Assembly: GCA_022360055.1 (NCBI GenBank)
Contig: JAKSDO010000038.1
Coordinates: 1 to 45,367 of the forward strand
DNA: 45,367 bases
Direction of reading: 5' to 3'
Origin: Cytophagales bacterium
GTDB lineage: Bacteria > Bacteroidota > Bacteroidia > Cytophagales > Cyclobacteriaceae
Shown: positions 34,386-42,900 of the stretch, in pieces
Position numbering within the stretch: position 1 is the first letter of the stretch
Layout: each line of letters opens with the position of its first letter
The notes under the pieces: generated by a model
Database searches by the model: none
Seen by the model: only the letters and a program-made list of their open reading frames with translations
What the model was told of the DNA's origin: nothing
Position numbers and translations under genes: made by a program

Positions 34386-35504
34386 ATGGATAAACTTAAG
34401 CGCTTACTAGAAGAGGTAGAAAGTTTTATTGACGTGGAACGTCAAAAGGAATCAGATTTAATTTTTGAGAAATCACTTAATTTTGAGCATGCAGTACGAT
34501 TGCCGTTCATCATAAGCTATCCTTATCCCAAGGACGTTGAACATCAACCATATACCGTTGAAGAAACATTTGCAGACCCTGAAATAATGCTCTACAATCA
34601 ACTGTTGACAGCATGGGACTCGAGCATCTATTGCAAGCAGTGGCTATATGATGATTTACCATTAACATTCAGGGCCAACTTTGGCACCATCATCATCCCA
34701 ACAATGTTGGGCGGCACATATGAAATTGTTGGTGATAATCCGCCATGGGTAAAGAATTTCGATGATTTTGAAACATTCGAAAACCATGTAGCAGATCTTA
34801 CTTTTGATGCTTCACACCCGCTTTTTGTTAAAGTCAAAGACTTCTATTCAGTTTATAAAGATATACTTTGTAAATATCCTAAAACATGGTCAGTTAGTCA
34901 TTTTGTACTTCCCGACCTTCAGGGGCCATTGAGCAACTACGAACAACTAAGAGGGAGCACCATGTACACTGATTTCTTTGAGCGACCAGAATTTGTACTT
35001 GAAAAGCTCAATCAACTTGCCACGTACCAGATAGATGCCGCCAACCATCTGATCAATCACCTTGAATTGGATGAAAAAGGATGGAGCTATCAGCATGGCA
35101 ATATGATCAAGGGCAATATGCTTATCAGGGATGATGCTTTGGCACTTATGTCCGGTGATATCTATCGCGACTTTGCTGCTGCAGCCGACGACATAGTGCT
35201 TAAAGCATTGAATGGTGGTGGAATACATTCATGTGGCAAATTTGACCACACCATTGATGAAGTACTTGAAGTTGATAACCTGACATGCATTGACTTGGGA
35301 CAATCTCATATGAATGATATGATCGAAGTATACACTAAAGCCAGCGCAAAAAAAATTCCACTTATCAGGGTTCAAATGATGTCAGAAGAACTAAAGGCTG
35401 GAAATATTAGAGATAAATATCCTACTGGGGTAACCCTGAGATATGAGGCAAAATCACTTAAAGAAGCCAGGGAGGTCTGGAATAAGTATATAAGTAATCA
35501 ATGA
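34386..35504 (+). CDS. Uroporphyrinogen decarboxylase (URO-D)-like protein, possible methyltransferase
   Basis: This 372-residue protein of the URO-D superfamily has no signal peptide. In contrast to the relative at 4453 it keeps an H-x-C pair (H281, C283 in GGGIHSCGKFD), the position of zinc ligands in MtaA-type corrinoid methyltransferases. A methyl transfer role is thus conceivable, but no corrinoid protein or MtaB-type partner is encoded nearby. The N-terminal half is poorly conserved apart from a PYPKDVEHQPYTVEETFADPE stretch. It is the last gene of the run that starts at 25915, and the DNA after it is gene debris, so the operon may once have been longer. Confidence 0.82.
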   Translation: MDKLKRLLEEVESFIDVERQKESDLIFEKSLNFEHAVRLPFIISYPYPKDVEHQPYTVEETFADPEIMLYNQLLTAWDSSIYCKQWLYDDLPLTFRANFGTIIIPTMLGGTYEIVGDNPPWVKNFDDFETFENHVADLTFDASHPLFVKVKDFYSVYKDILCKYPKTWSVSHFVLPDLQGPLSNYEQLRGSTMYTDFFERPEFVLEKLNQLATYQIDAANHLINHLELDEKGWSYQHGNMIKGNMLIRDDALALMSGDIYRDFAAAADDIVLKALNGGGIHSCGKFDHTIDEVLEVDNLTCIDLGQSHMNDMIEVYTKASAKKIPLIRVQMMSEELKAGNIRDKYPTGVTLRYEAKSLKEAREVWNKYISNQ

Positions 35505-35936
35505 GCTCTCAATCAGACATTATACAAATATTCTAATAAATAATGGAAACAGATCTAAAATGAAAAATCATTTCTTGAACATCATTATCATCGGTTGCCT
35601 ATCAAGTTGTTTTTGCCAATGAAAGGTAAATATGGATGTTAACTTGCAAGCTGTAGAACTAAAGTGAGCATACACTCAAAGGGAAATTAGGGAAAAGGGT
35701 TGAAAATATTATTTAAAGTTAATGAAGGAATTAATCACGATGAACGACTCTCACTGTAGACATCAAGAAATCGTCCAAAAAAATTTGGTTTTCTTGTTGA
35801 GACATTTTCGTTGATTTGTTTATCAACGGCTGTATTAATGGTAGTTGCATTACCAGGCCTCAAAGCTCAAGGCCAAAGTTTTTTTGATGTAATCGGAAAA
35901 TAAATATACACAGGAATTGGCAACAAGAATGCACAG
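35505..35936 (+). other. Gene debris: two cut-off signal peptide stubs
   Basis: At 35560-35622 an ATG opens a lipoprotein-like signal (MKNHFLNIIIIGCLSSC) that stops after 20 codons. At about 35790-35903 another frame reads FSLICLSTAVLMVVALPGLKAQ, again a signal peptide, and stops 12 codons later at TAA 35901-35903. Neither has a body. I read them as the starts of two secreted proteins whose remainder was lost when the mobile elements to the right came in. Confidence 0.5.
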
Positions 35937-35972
35937 TTTTAATTCTCCGGTGCATGCACCGGAGAATTAAAA
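35937..35972. repeat. 36-base perfect palindrome
   Basis: Two 18-base arms, TTTTAATTCTCCGGTGCA and its exact complement, meet with no loop between them. The right arm contains the upstream ATG of the istA frame (35954). Such a site could extrude as a cruciform. It may be an IS-associated terminator or a target chosen by an element that prefers palindromes. Confidence 0.85.
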
Positions 35973-35978
35973 AGCTAC

Positions 35979-36006
35979 TTTCGTCGGCAACAAAAATCCG
36001 ACGAAA
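35979..36006 (+). promoter_or_regulatory. Second hairpin before istA
   Basis: TTTCGTCGG (35979-35987) and CCGACGAAA (35998-36006) form a perfect nine-base stem with a ten-base loop, ending one base before the ATG at 36008. It could block outside transcripts from reaching the transposase or hide its ribosome site, as is known for several IS families. Confidence 0.55.
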
Positions 36007-36007
36007 A

Positions 36008-36886
36008 ATGAATGTGTATTTAACCAAATTTATGATGTATTTTGAAATTCACCGAATGCGCCGTGAAGGGCATTCCATTTCACAGATCAGTCAACACCTT
36101 GTACTGGATCGACGCACGGTCAGCAAGTACCTTTCCATGAGCGAACAGGAATATGAGGACTTTCTGATCCGGCAGTCCACTCGAAAAAAAGTATTGCTCC
36201 CTTACGAAGATTTTGTCAAAGAACGCCTGGAGGATTTCCGGGATACTTCAGCAGCACAAATGCACGATTTGCTCAAGGAGCACTATCCTGATTTTCCTTC
36301 AGTGTCGCAAAAAAACGTGTTCAATTTTGTTTGCTGGGTACGGGACAAACATCGTCTGCCGGTTGTGAAATTAGAAAGACAATTTCAATTGGTCGAAGAA
36401 CTCCCATATGGCAAACAAGCCCAGGTGGATTTTGGACAGTACAACATGCGTACTACAACAGGCAGCAGGTTCAAGTTTGTTTTGTTTACAGACGGCCATT
36501 TTACTACTGAACTGGCCATCAGGGCTCATGAAAAGGCCTTTGAATATATCAGGGGCATTCCTGATGAGATCGTATATGATCAGGATAAGGTATTTATCAG
36601 TAGTGAAAACAGCGGGGATATCATCCTTACCGACGCCTTCCGCACCTATATGCGGGGCCAGTCCTTTACCCTGCATTTTTGCCGTAAAGCAGATCCCCAG
36701 AGTAAAGGGAAGGTGGACAATGTGATCAAGTACGTGAAACAGAATTTTCTTTACAACCGCACCTTCCGCAATATCGATACCCTCAACGACGAGGTATTGG
36801 CATGGTTGGGGCGTACGGCCAACGCCTTGCCTCATGCATTTACCAGGAAAGATCCCTTGAAAATGGCCTTCCTAAGAACCGGCTAA
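36008..36886 (+). pseudogene. istA: IS21-family transposase IstA, truncated
   Basis: From ATG 36008 (the frame is open back to 35954) the sequence has the N-terminal helix-turn-helix (EGHSISQISQHLVLDRRTVSKYL) and an RNase H-type core with Asp in QVDFGQYN and Asp in YDQDKV. The third acidic position reads KGKVD where family members have KGKVE or KGKIE, a Glu to Asp change. The spacing between the two Asp residues is 50, shorter than usual, and the TTTGSRFKFVLF join suggests a small internal deletion (inferred). Only about 290 of some 500 residues exist, and the helper ATPase istB is missing. The frame ends three bases into the end of the convergent integrase relic. The element is dead. Confidence 0.8.
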
Positions 36887-37440
36887 ACCAGCTCCGTGAG
36901 CTTAAAGGGGTATAACATCCTGTTGATGGGCCCTTCGGGAACCAGAGTTACTATAATCGGCTTAGGATTCTTATTGGTCGTTGTAGTTTTTAACCTTTCA
37001 AAATAGATCCTATCTTTCTGGATGTTTTTGAATCTGAGATTAATGATATCCTTCATGTTCATTCCATTACAATAGTAGGAGAGTAGCCACATATCCTTCG
37101 CCACCTGTTGATTGCTTCCTTTCTCAACTTCATAATCGATGATTGCTTTTATCTGCTCAATCGTTAAAGCCTTTTTAATATTTCTGGGTGCTTTAGGCTG
37201 ACACTTGTTTTTACCAAAGGGATATAACTTACGATCAATGATATCATCATCAATAGCTTGATTGAATATGGTTCTTAAATGTCTGACATAAATACTAATA
37301 GTTGTATAAGATTTCCCTTTAGAAACCATATGGTTTTCATACTTATTCAAGAACTCAGGAGTAACATCAGATAGATATAATTTAGATCTATATTTCTTCG
37401 AAGAGTTTTTAGCATCAGTATACGTTCTGCTAGTGCTTAT
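36883..37440 (-). pseudogene. Tyrosine recombinase (integrase), truncated at both ends
   Basis: The recognisable part covers the core-binding domain (LSDVTPEFLNKYENHM, TTISIYVRHLRTIFNQAI) and the first half of the catalytic domain (ALTIEQIKAIIDYEVEKG, LLSYYCNGMNMKDIINLRF). The H-x-x-R motif and catalytic Tyr are absent because the frame ends at the border with the IS21 relic. The open frame reaches to 37521, but its first 27 residues (with DSNPRPTAYK) are an antisense reading of a tRNA end and not integrase. The arm-binding N-terminus is missing too. It is the remnant of an integrated element of the type common in Bacteroidota. Confidence 0.8.
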
Positions 37441-37467
37441 TTTGCCTTGCTTAGCAAATGAAGCTAT

Positions 37468-37509
37468 CTTATAAGCAGTAGGTCTGGGGTTCGAGTCTCT
37501 GTGGAATCG
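37468..37509 (+). tRNA. tRNA 3' half, probable attachment site remnant
   Basis: In order: an anticodon-loop-like CTTATAA, stem strand GCAGT, variable loop AGGTC, T arm TGGGG-TTCGAGT-CTCTG (all five pairs possible, three of them G-U), acceptor strand TGGAATC and discriminator G. A matching 5' half is not found upstream, where integrase-relic sequence lies instead. The arrangement resembles tRNA-Arg genes of Bacteroidota, but that is from memory of general sequence form. Tyrosine recombinases often integrate into tRNA genes, so this is read as an att site half. Confidence 0.5.
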
Positions 37510-37522
37510 CCTAAAAATCAAT

Positions 37523-37556
37523 CACTTGCGAAGTAAAATTTGTAAGTGCTTTTTTA
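37523..37556 (+). terminator. Terminator after the tRNA 3' half
   Basis: CACTTGC (37523-37529) pairs with GTAAGTG (37542-37548) through seven pairs, one G-U, followed by CTTTTTTA. It lies 14 bp after the tRNA end and probably belonged to that tRNA gene. Confidence 0.7.
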
Positions 37557-38183
37557 TTTACATACAATTTGCATACATTTTTTGAGATAAACCGATCTTT
37601 TCCCTATTGTATCAATCCTTTTAAGATTTTTTTCATTACTTGAAAAAAACTTTATCAAAAGAACATTTTTTTAACAAATGCCTAAATTACACTTCCAACT
37701 CACCCAGGATCTCTCAGTTAATCAGTTATTGATAACACAAATAACTCCACATCAGAATCTGTAATTCCCTAGACGTACCTGTTCTGTTTCCTTCGGATAG
37801 CAGCTGATATTTCATCTTGGTGTTCAACCACATATTGTTCGATTAACCAGGAAACAAAATTTCCGATACAAATGTAATTTCAAGGCAACATTGCTTCTTG
37901 TTGATTAAATTCGACAACGGTAAGGTATTGAAGTGATCTGAAAGTTGGTTATATCATGAATAGGGAATAGATGCACAAGAAATGTCGGGTGATTGTGAGA
38001 TCGGGAATCAAATAGGTAGACACGTTTGACTTTGTGAACTAAGGAAGCAACGGGAGAATGGATCGAGAAGGTTCTGATTTTAGGGCTTGTAAGAATTTCA
38101 GTCCATTATACAAGAAAATGAACCAATGATTTTTCAATGAGTAAATAAGTGGTATTCTTGTGAATAGATATCATATAATTTGC
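37557..38183. other. Gene-free stretch before module 3
   Basis: No complete gene is seen. On the minus strand about 35 codons ending at 37769 read NFVSWLIEQYVVEHQDEI and onward to RYV and a stop, with a coding-like character but no match that I recognise; an in-frame stop lies just before it. Runs of A and T fill 37600-37680. The DNA between 37920 and 38180 shows nothing I can name, and the module 3 promoter must lie near its right end. Confidence 0.4.
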
Positions 38184-38214
38184 TTAAGAAAAAAAAGTAA
38201 AGCATTTTTCTTAA
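38184..38214. promoter_or_regulatory. AT-rich hairpin just before module 3 sigma factor
   Basis: TTAAGAAAAA (38184-38193) and TTTTTCTTAA (38205-38214) are perfect ten-base arms with an 11-base loop, 20 bp before the sigma factor ATG. It could be a weak terminator that shields the module, or a leader element that affects translation. Confidence 0.4.
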
Positions 38215-38234
38215 TTAATTTTTGATGGTTTTCT

Positions 38235-38783
38235 ATGGTAGAAGATAGTGTACTTTGGAAGAAGATTAGAAGAGGAGATAAGAATAGCTTCGATGAGCTA
38301 TATAATAGGTACTCGGATGTCTTATTCAATTATTCAAGAAAACTAACTATAAGTCAAATACTAGTTGAGGAAAGTATCCAGGACCTATTTTTTAAAATAT
38401 GGATTAAAAGGGAGAAACTTAGCAAAGTTGAAAATGTAAAAGCCTATCTTTTTCTATCGATAAGAAGAATACTCTTGCGCAAAGTAAAAGAGGAAGTCAA
38501 CTCATCATTTAGTAGTCTTGACAAAAACCAGAACATATTTGTGATTTCCGATGAGAGTAGAATGATTGAAGAAGAAAGAAGAAATGATCAAAACAGACTT
38601 GTGGAAAGTGCATTTAGTTTTCTCACACAAAGACAAAAAGAAATAGTTTTTCTAAAATTCTTTGAAAACTTGTCCTATGCAGAGATTTCGGACATACTTG
38701 AAATTGATATAAAAGGCACCTACAAGTTAATGGCCAGAGCCATTCAAAAATTAAGGGAAGTGCTGAATAAAAAAAAGTTTTAG
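38235..38783 (+). CDS. ECF-type RNA polymerase sigma factor, module 3
   Basis: This 182-residue factor has region 2 at about 20-85 (LYNRYSDVLFNYSRKL, EESIQDLFFKIWIKR) and region 4 at about 130-180 (LTQRQKEIVFLKFFENLSYAEIS, then a recognition helix near KGTYKLMARAIQKL). It resembles the module 1 factor more than that of module 2. It is the first gene to the right of the mobile-element scar and has a hairpin 20 bp upstream. The fecR gene starts 60 bp after the stop, closer than in module 1. Confidence 0.92.
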   Translation: MVEDSVLWKKIRRGDKNSFDELYNRYSDVLFNYSRKLTISQILVEESIQDLFFKIWIKREKLSKVENVKAYLFLSIRRILLRKVKEEVNSSFSSLDKNQNIFVISDESRMIEEERRNDQNRLVESAFSFLTQRQKEIVFLKFFENLSYAEISDILEIDIKGTYKLMARAIQKLREVLNKKKF

Positions 38784-38843
38784 TTTGTGGGGTAATAATT
38801 AAGAATCTTGTGTCTATGAAATAAACTATCAAATAATTTGTTG

Positions 38844-39860
38844 ATGAGTCAGACTGCTGCTCTAGTTGAAAAATTGTTGTTGGATGATTCCTTCTATGAA
38901 TGGATTCATTCCAAAGAAGACTCTAAATGGAATGAATGGGTAAAGAAGAATTCAGTAAACGCAGCTGCTGCAAATGAAGCAGAAGAATTGATTCGCTCAG
39001 TTGAATTTGAGACTGAAGTATTGATTGTTCATCAAAAGAAAAAGCTCAAATCAGAGATAGATGATAAGATCTTAATCCATAATTACAAATCAAGGAGAGG
39101 GACAAATAGAATTTGGTGGTATGCTGCGGCATCAATAGTTTTTATTTGTCTTTCGATATCAATAATCTTTTTATATAACAGTAGACAAGACCATCTTGTC
39201 AAATATGACCAAACGGAGAGAATTAAAAAAGTAACCCAAAAAGGTCAGAAACTCACAATAAACCTTCCCGACGGGTCAATAGTCACGCTTAATTCTTCTT
39301 CAAGTATTGCATATAACTCACCTTTTGATAGTACCTGCCGGGAGGTATTTCTGAGTGGTGAGGCATTTTTTTCTGTGAGGAGAGATTCATTAAAGCCGTT
39401 TATTGTGGTTGCTGGAGAAACTAAGACTACTGTGCTGGGTACGAGTTTCAATATAAATACATCAAGTGATCAGGTAGAAGTTGCATTGGTTACCGGCGTA
39501 GTGAAGGTTGAGAGAAATTCTGGTGAAATTGTCAATCTTAGTCCGGGAGAATCTGCAGTAATTCAGCAGGGTAAGAACATCAGGAAGTTACCATTTAACA
39601 AGGACGTGATCACATCTTGGAAGAACGGTATCCTATATTTTGATGATACAAGTCTCAGGGAGGTCTTCAATAAAATTGAACAGTGGTATGGAATAGATAT
39701 CACACATAATGAATTTCCATATTTTTCCGACAACTATGCGGGATATTACGATAATCAAAACCTTGAGCAGGTACTTAATGGTTTATCGTTCGTTTACGAT
39801 TTTGAATTTGAAATTTTAGATAATCATAAAGTAAATATCAAATTTTCAAACCAAAAATAA
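38844..39860 (+). CDS. FecR-family anti-sigma factor, module 3
   Basis: This 338-residue protein is placed at ATG 38844; the frame also opens at a TTG two codons upstream. It has an N-terminal sigma-binding region, a transmembrane segment near residues 93-113 (WWYAAASIVFICLSISIIFLY), and a FecR domain (KGQKLTINLPDGSIVTLNSS, VLGTSFNI). The C-terminal DUF4974-type domain includes WKNGILYFDDTSLREVFNKI. The role would be the same as in modules 1 and 2: holding the sigma factor encoded just upstream until the STN domain of the next-encoded transporter signals. All domains are intact. Confidence 0.93.
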   Translation: MSQTAALVEKLLLDDSFYEWIHSKEDSKWNEWVKKNSVNAAAANEAEELIRSVEFETEVLIVHQKKKLKSEIDDKILIHNYKSRRGTNRIWWYAAASIVFICLSISIIFLYNSRQDHLVKYDQTERIKKVTQKGQKLTINLPDGSIVTLNSSSSIAYNSPFDSTCREVFLSGEAFFSVRRDSLKPFIVVAGETKTTVLGTSFNINTSSDQVEVALVTGVVKVERNSGEIVNLSPGESAVIQQGKNIRKLPFNKDVITSWKNGILYFDDTSLREVFNKIEQWYGIDITHNEFPYFSDNYAGYYDNQNLEQVLNGLSFVYDFEFEILDNHKVNIKFSNQK

Positions 39861-39890
39861 TGCCTATGTGAAAAAGAAAACTTAAAAAAA

Positions 39891-39920
39891 CCTATGCAGA
39901 TGGTGCAACACCTGCATAGG
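39891..39920 (+). promoter_or_regulatory. Leader hairpin between fecR and susC, module 3
   Basis: CCTATGCAG (39891-39899) pairs perfectly with CTGCATAGG (39912-39920), and GTG/CAC can extend the stem after a three-base bulge. It is 30 nt after the fecR stop and 35 nt before ATG 39956. Its outer CCTATG is shared with the module 1 hairpin. A-rich DNA on both sides gives no T-run. Confidence 0.6.
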
Positions 39921-39955
39921 AAAAAGTGATTTTATTAACTCTAATACACAAAATT

Positions 39956-42900
39956 ATGAAATTAAAATTATTACGACAAATAATACTAGGCATGTCAAAA
40001 CTTAGTTTTTATGGTGTCATTGTAAATTGCATTTTACTTGGAAATCTACTTGCAGAAGACGTAGGAGCCCAAAGCGTCAAGAGTGTTCATGAAACGTTCA
40101 TATCAATTGATGAGCAGTTTGTCAATCTAGGACAAGTCTTTGAAAAGATCGAGGATAAAACAACTTTCAGATTCTCTTATGATAGAAGAAAAATATTTGA
40201 TGATCAGGCGATTATAACTTTTAAGAGTGAGAAAAATACAGTCGGAGAGTATCTGTTGGAGGTCTCAAGACAGACCAAATTAAAGTTCAAGCAGATCAAT
40301 AATACAATTCACATATCCAAAAGAAATATTCTGACAAATAATGGATTGAGTGTTAAAGTAGAACTGCAAGGGATCGCAATTACTGGTAAAGTGATTTCTG
40401 GAGAGGATCAATCTGGTTTACCAGGTGCCAATGTATTTGTTAAGGGAACAACTCAAGGTACGGTCACTGATATTGAAGGAAATTATACGCTTGATGTACC
40501 GGATGAAGAATCCGTATTAGTATTTAGTTCCGTTGGGTTTATTTCTGAGGAAGTTACCATTGGAAACCAAACGGTCATCAATATAACTATGATACCGGAT
40601 CTAACTGCCTTGGAAGAGATCGTGATAGTCGGTTATGGTACCAAGAAAAAGTCTGATATAACCGGGGCGGTTGCACGTGCCGATCTGGAGACATATGAAA
40701 GTGTTCCAGTAACTAATATTCTTGAAAGGGTTAAAGGAGTTGTCCCTGGAGTAAATATCGAAGGCACAAACAGAGCTGGTGAAGTTGCAAACATCATAAT
40801 TCGAGGTCGAAACTCAACCGCCGCATCCAATGCACCACTTATTGTTGTTGATGGAGCAATCTACGGAGGTATTGGCGGATCCATAGCAGACATTGCACCC
40901 AATGATATAGAAAGTTTCACCGTATTAAAGGATGCCAGTGCTGCGGCAATTTATGGTTCTCGTTCATCCAATGGTGTTATTCTTATCGAGACAAAGCGAG
41001 GCGAGGGGAAAGCCAACGGAAAACCGAAATTTTCTTTAAACATGAGCGGAGGTCTTAGCCAACAGCTAGCCCCATTAGAATTATATGACGCTGATTCTTA
41101 TATGCAGCGAAAGCTTCACGGAGCACAATTACTTAACCCGGATGCTACCCTTGAAGACGATGTAATACCCTTTTTAGGACAACAGGAAGCATTAAATTAC
41201 AATGCAACTCCGGATCATGCTCCAAGCATACCTGATCCATATGGCTTGATTGACCAGCAAGGTTATTCCACTAATTCCACATTTAGTTTTTCCAATAGAT
41301 TGGAAAAATCGAGTTATTATGTAGCAACAACCTATGAGCGAATAAAAGGCGTAATCTTAAATGATGATTACAAACGAATAGCAATGCGCGTAAATATAAA
41401 TAGTGATTTAACTGACTGGCTAAATGTGAGTATTAATAGCTTCTATAACCGTCAGGATTATTCAGGAGCTTCTCCTGAATTTTGGAACTCTACAGTTGTT
41501 AGTCCGTATGGGTCGCTGTATAATGAAGACGGGAAGACATATCGTTTTTATCCCCAGGATTGGGTTGGTGCGCCAAACCCGCTTACAAGCTTTGCCAATG
41601 AAGATTTGGATATTCGAAACAATCTTAATTCTGTTGTGAGAGCCAGAATAAAGCTTCCCTGGATTGAAGGATTGACATACAATATGACTTTTTCGAATGC
41701 ACTAAGATGGAGTAACAGGAACATTTTTTACGATGAATTTACAGAAAGAGGTAATCCTGTCGGAGGAGAAGGCAGCCGTGCTAGTAGTTATTCCAACTAT
41801 ATGCTTTTTGATAACATCATTAAATATGACCGTACTTTTTCAAATAAGCACAGCGTGAACGCAACCTTGCTGTATTCACAAGAGAAAACTATTTTTGAGG
41901 ATATGATCGCAACTGGTAGGACCTTTGCCAATGCTGTGCTCGGAACGTATAAATTAGAAAATGGTGAACAACAAACTGTAAATACAGGTGGTGGAGAGAC
42001 TCGCGGGATAGGCTTGATGGCACGCGCATCATACTCGTTTGATGATAGGTATACAGTGACTGGGACTTTTCGTCGGGATGGCTATTCCGCTTTTAGCAAA
42101 AACAGAAAGTGGGCAGATTTTCCTTCGGTTGCCATGCGATGGAACATTGGAAAGGAAAATTTCATGGAAGGAGTCAATTTTTTCGACAACATATCTATAC
42201 GAGGTTCTTATGGCACAAATGGGAATCAGTCCATTGCCCCATATAGTTCACTTGCAACGATCGCAACTGATGTCTATCAATTTTATGGTCCTTCCTCCTT
42301 TACATTGACCCAATTTATAGATCGATTGGCAAACGATGATCTGGGATGGGAATCAACAACTGGGCTCAATTTAGGATTAGACTTTTCAGTTTTAAACAGC
42401 AGGCTGAATGTTGCTTTTGATGTTTACAAAACCAACACGAATGACTTGATGTTTACACTAGCCTTACCAAGTGTGTCGGGACAAGAAAGTGTACTTTCCA
42501 ATATTGGAGAAATCGAGAATACCGGAGTCGAGATTTACCTGAATTCTTTGATAATTGATAAAGACAATTTCAATTGGTTTTCTGATTTCGCTTTTTCGCT
42601 GAACAGAAACAAGGTGGTGTCGATTCTGGGAGAGGACAATGATGGAGACGGTGTAGAAGACGATTTGGTGAGCGAAGGTTTTTTCATCGGCGAACCTTTG
42701 GGCACTGCGTATGATTTTAATGTAATTGGTATGTGGCAGCAGGAAGATGTGGAAAACGGTACAATTATGAGTGGGTTTCGACCAGGTGATTATAAATTCG
42801 AAGATATTGACGGCGATGGCGCTATTACGTCAGACAAAGACAGACGAATTTTGGGGAATTCAGAGCCCAATTTCAGGTGGAGTTGGACAAATACGTTTGA

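Noticed and set aside
36371-36835. 154-codon frame antisense to istA
   Set aside because: Shadow of the IstA core. Its Cys/Gly-rich look comes from the complement of DDE codons.
37441-37521. N-terminal extension of the integrase relic (DSNPRPTAYK)
   Set aside because: This peptide is an antisense reading of a tRNA 3' half, a known annotation artefact.
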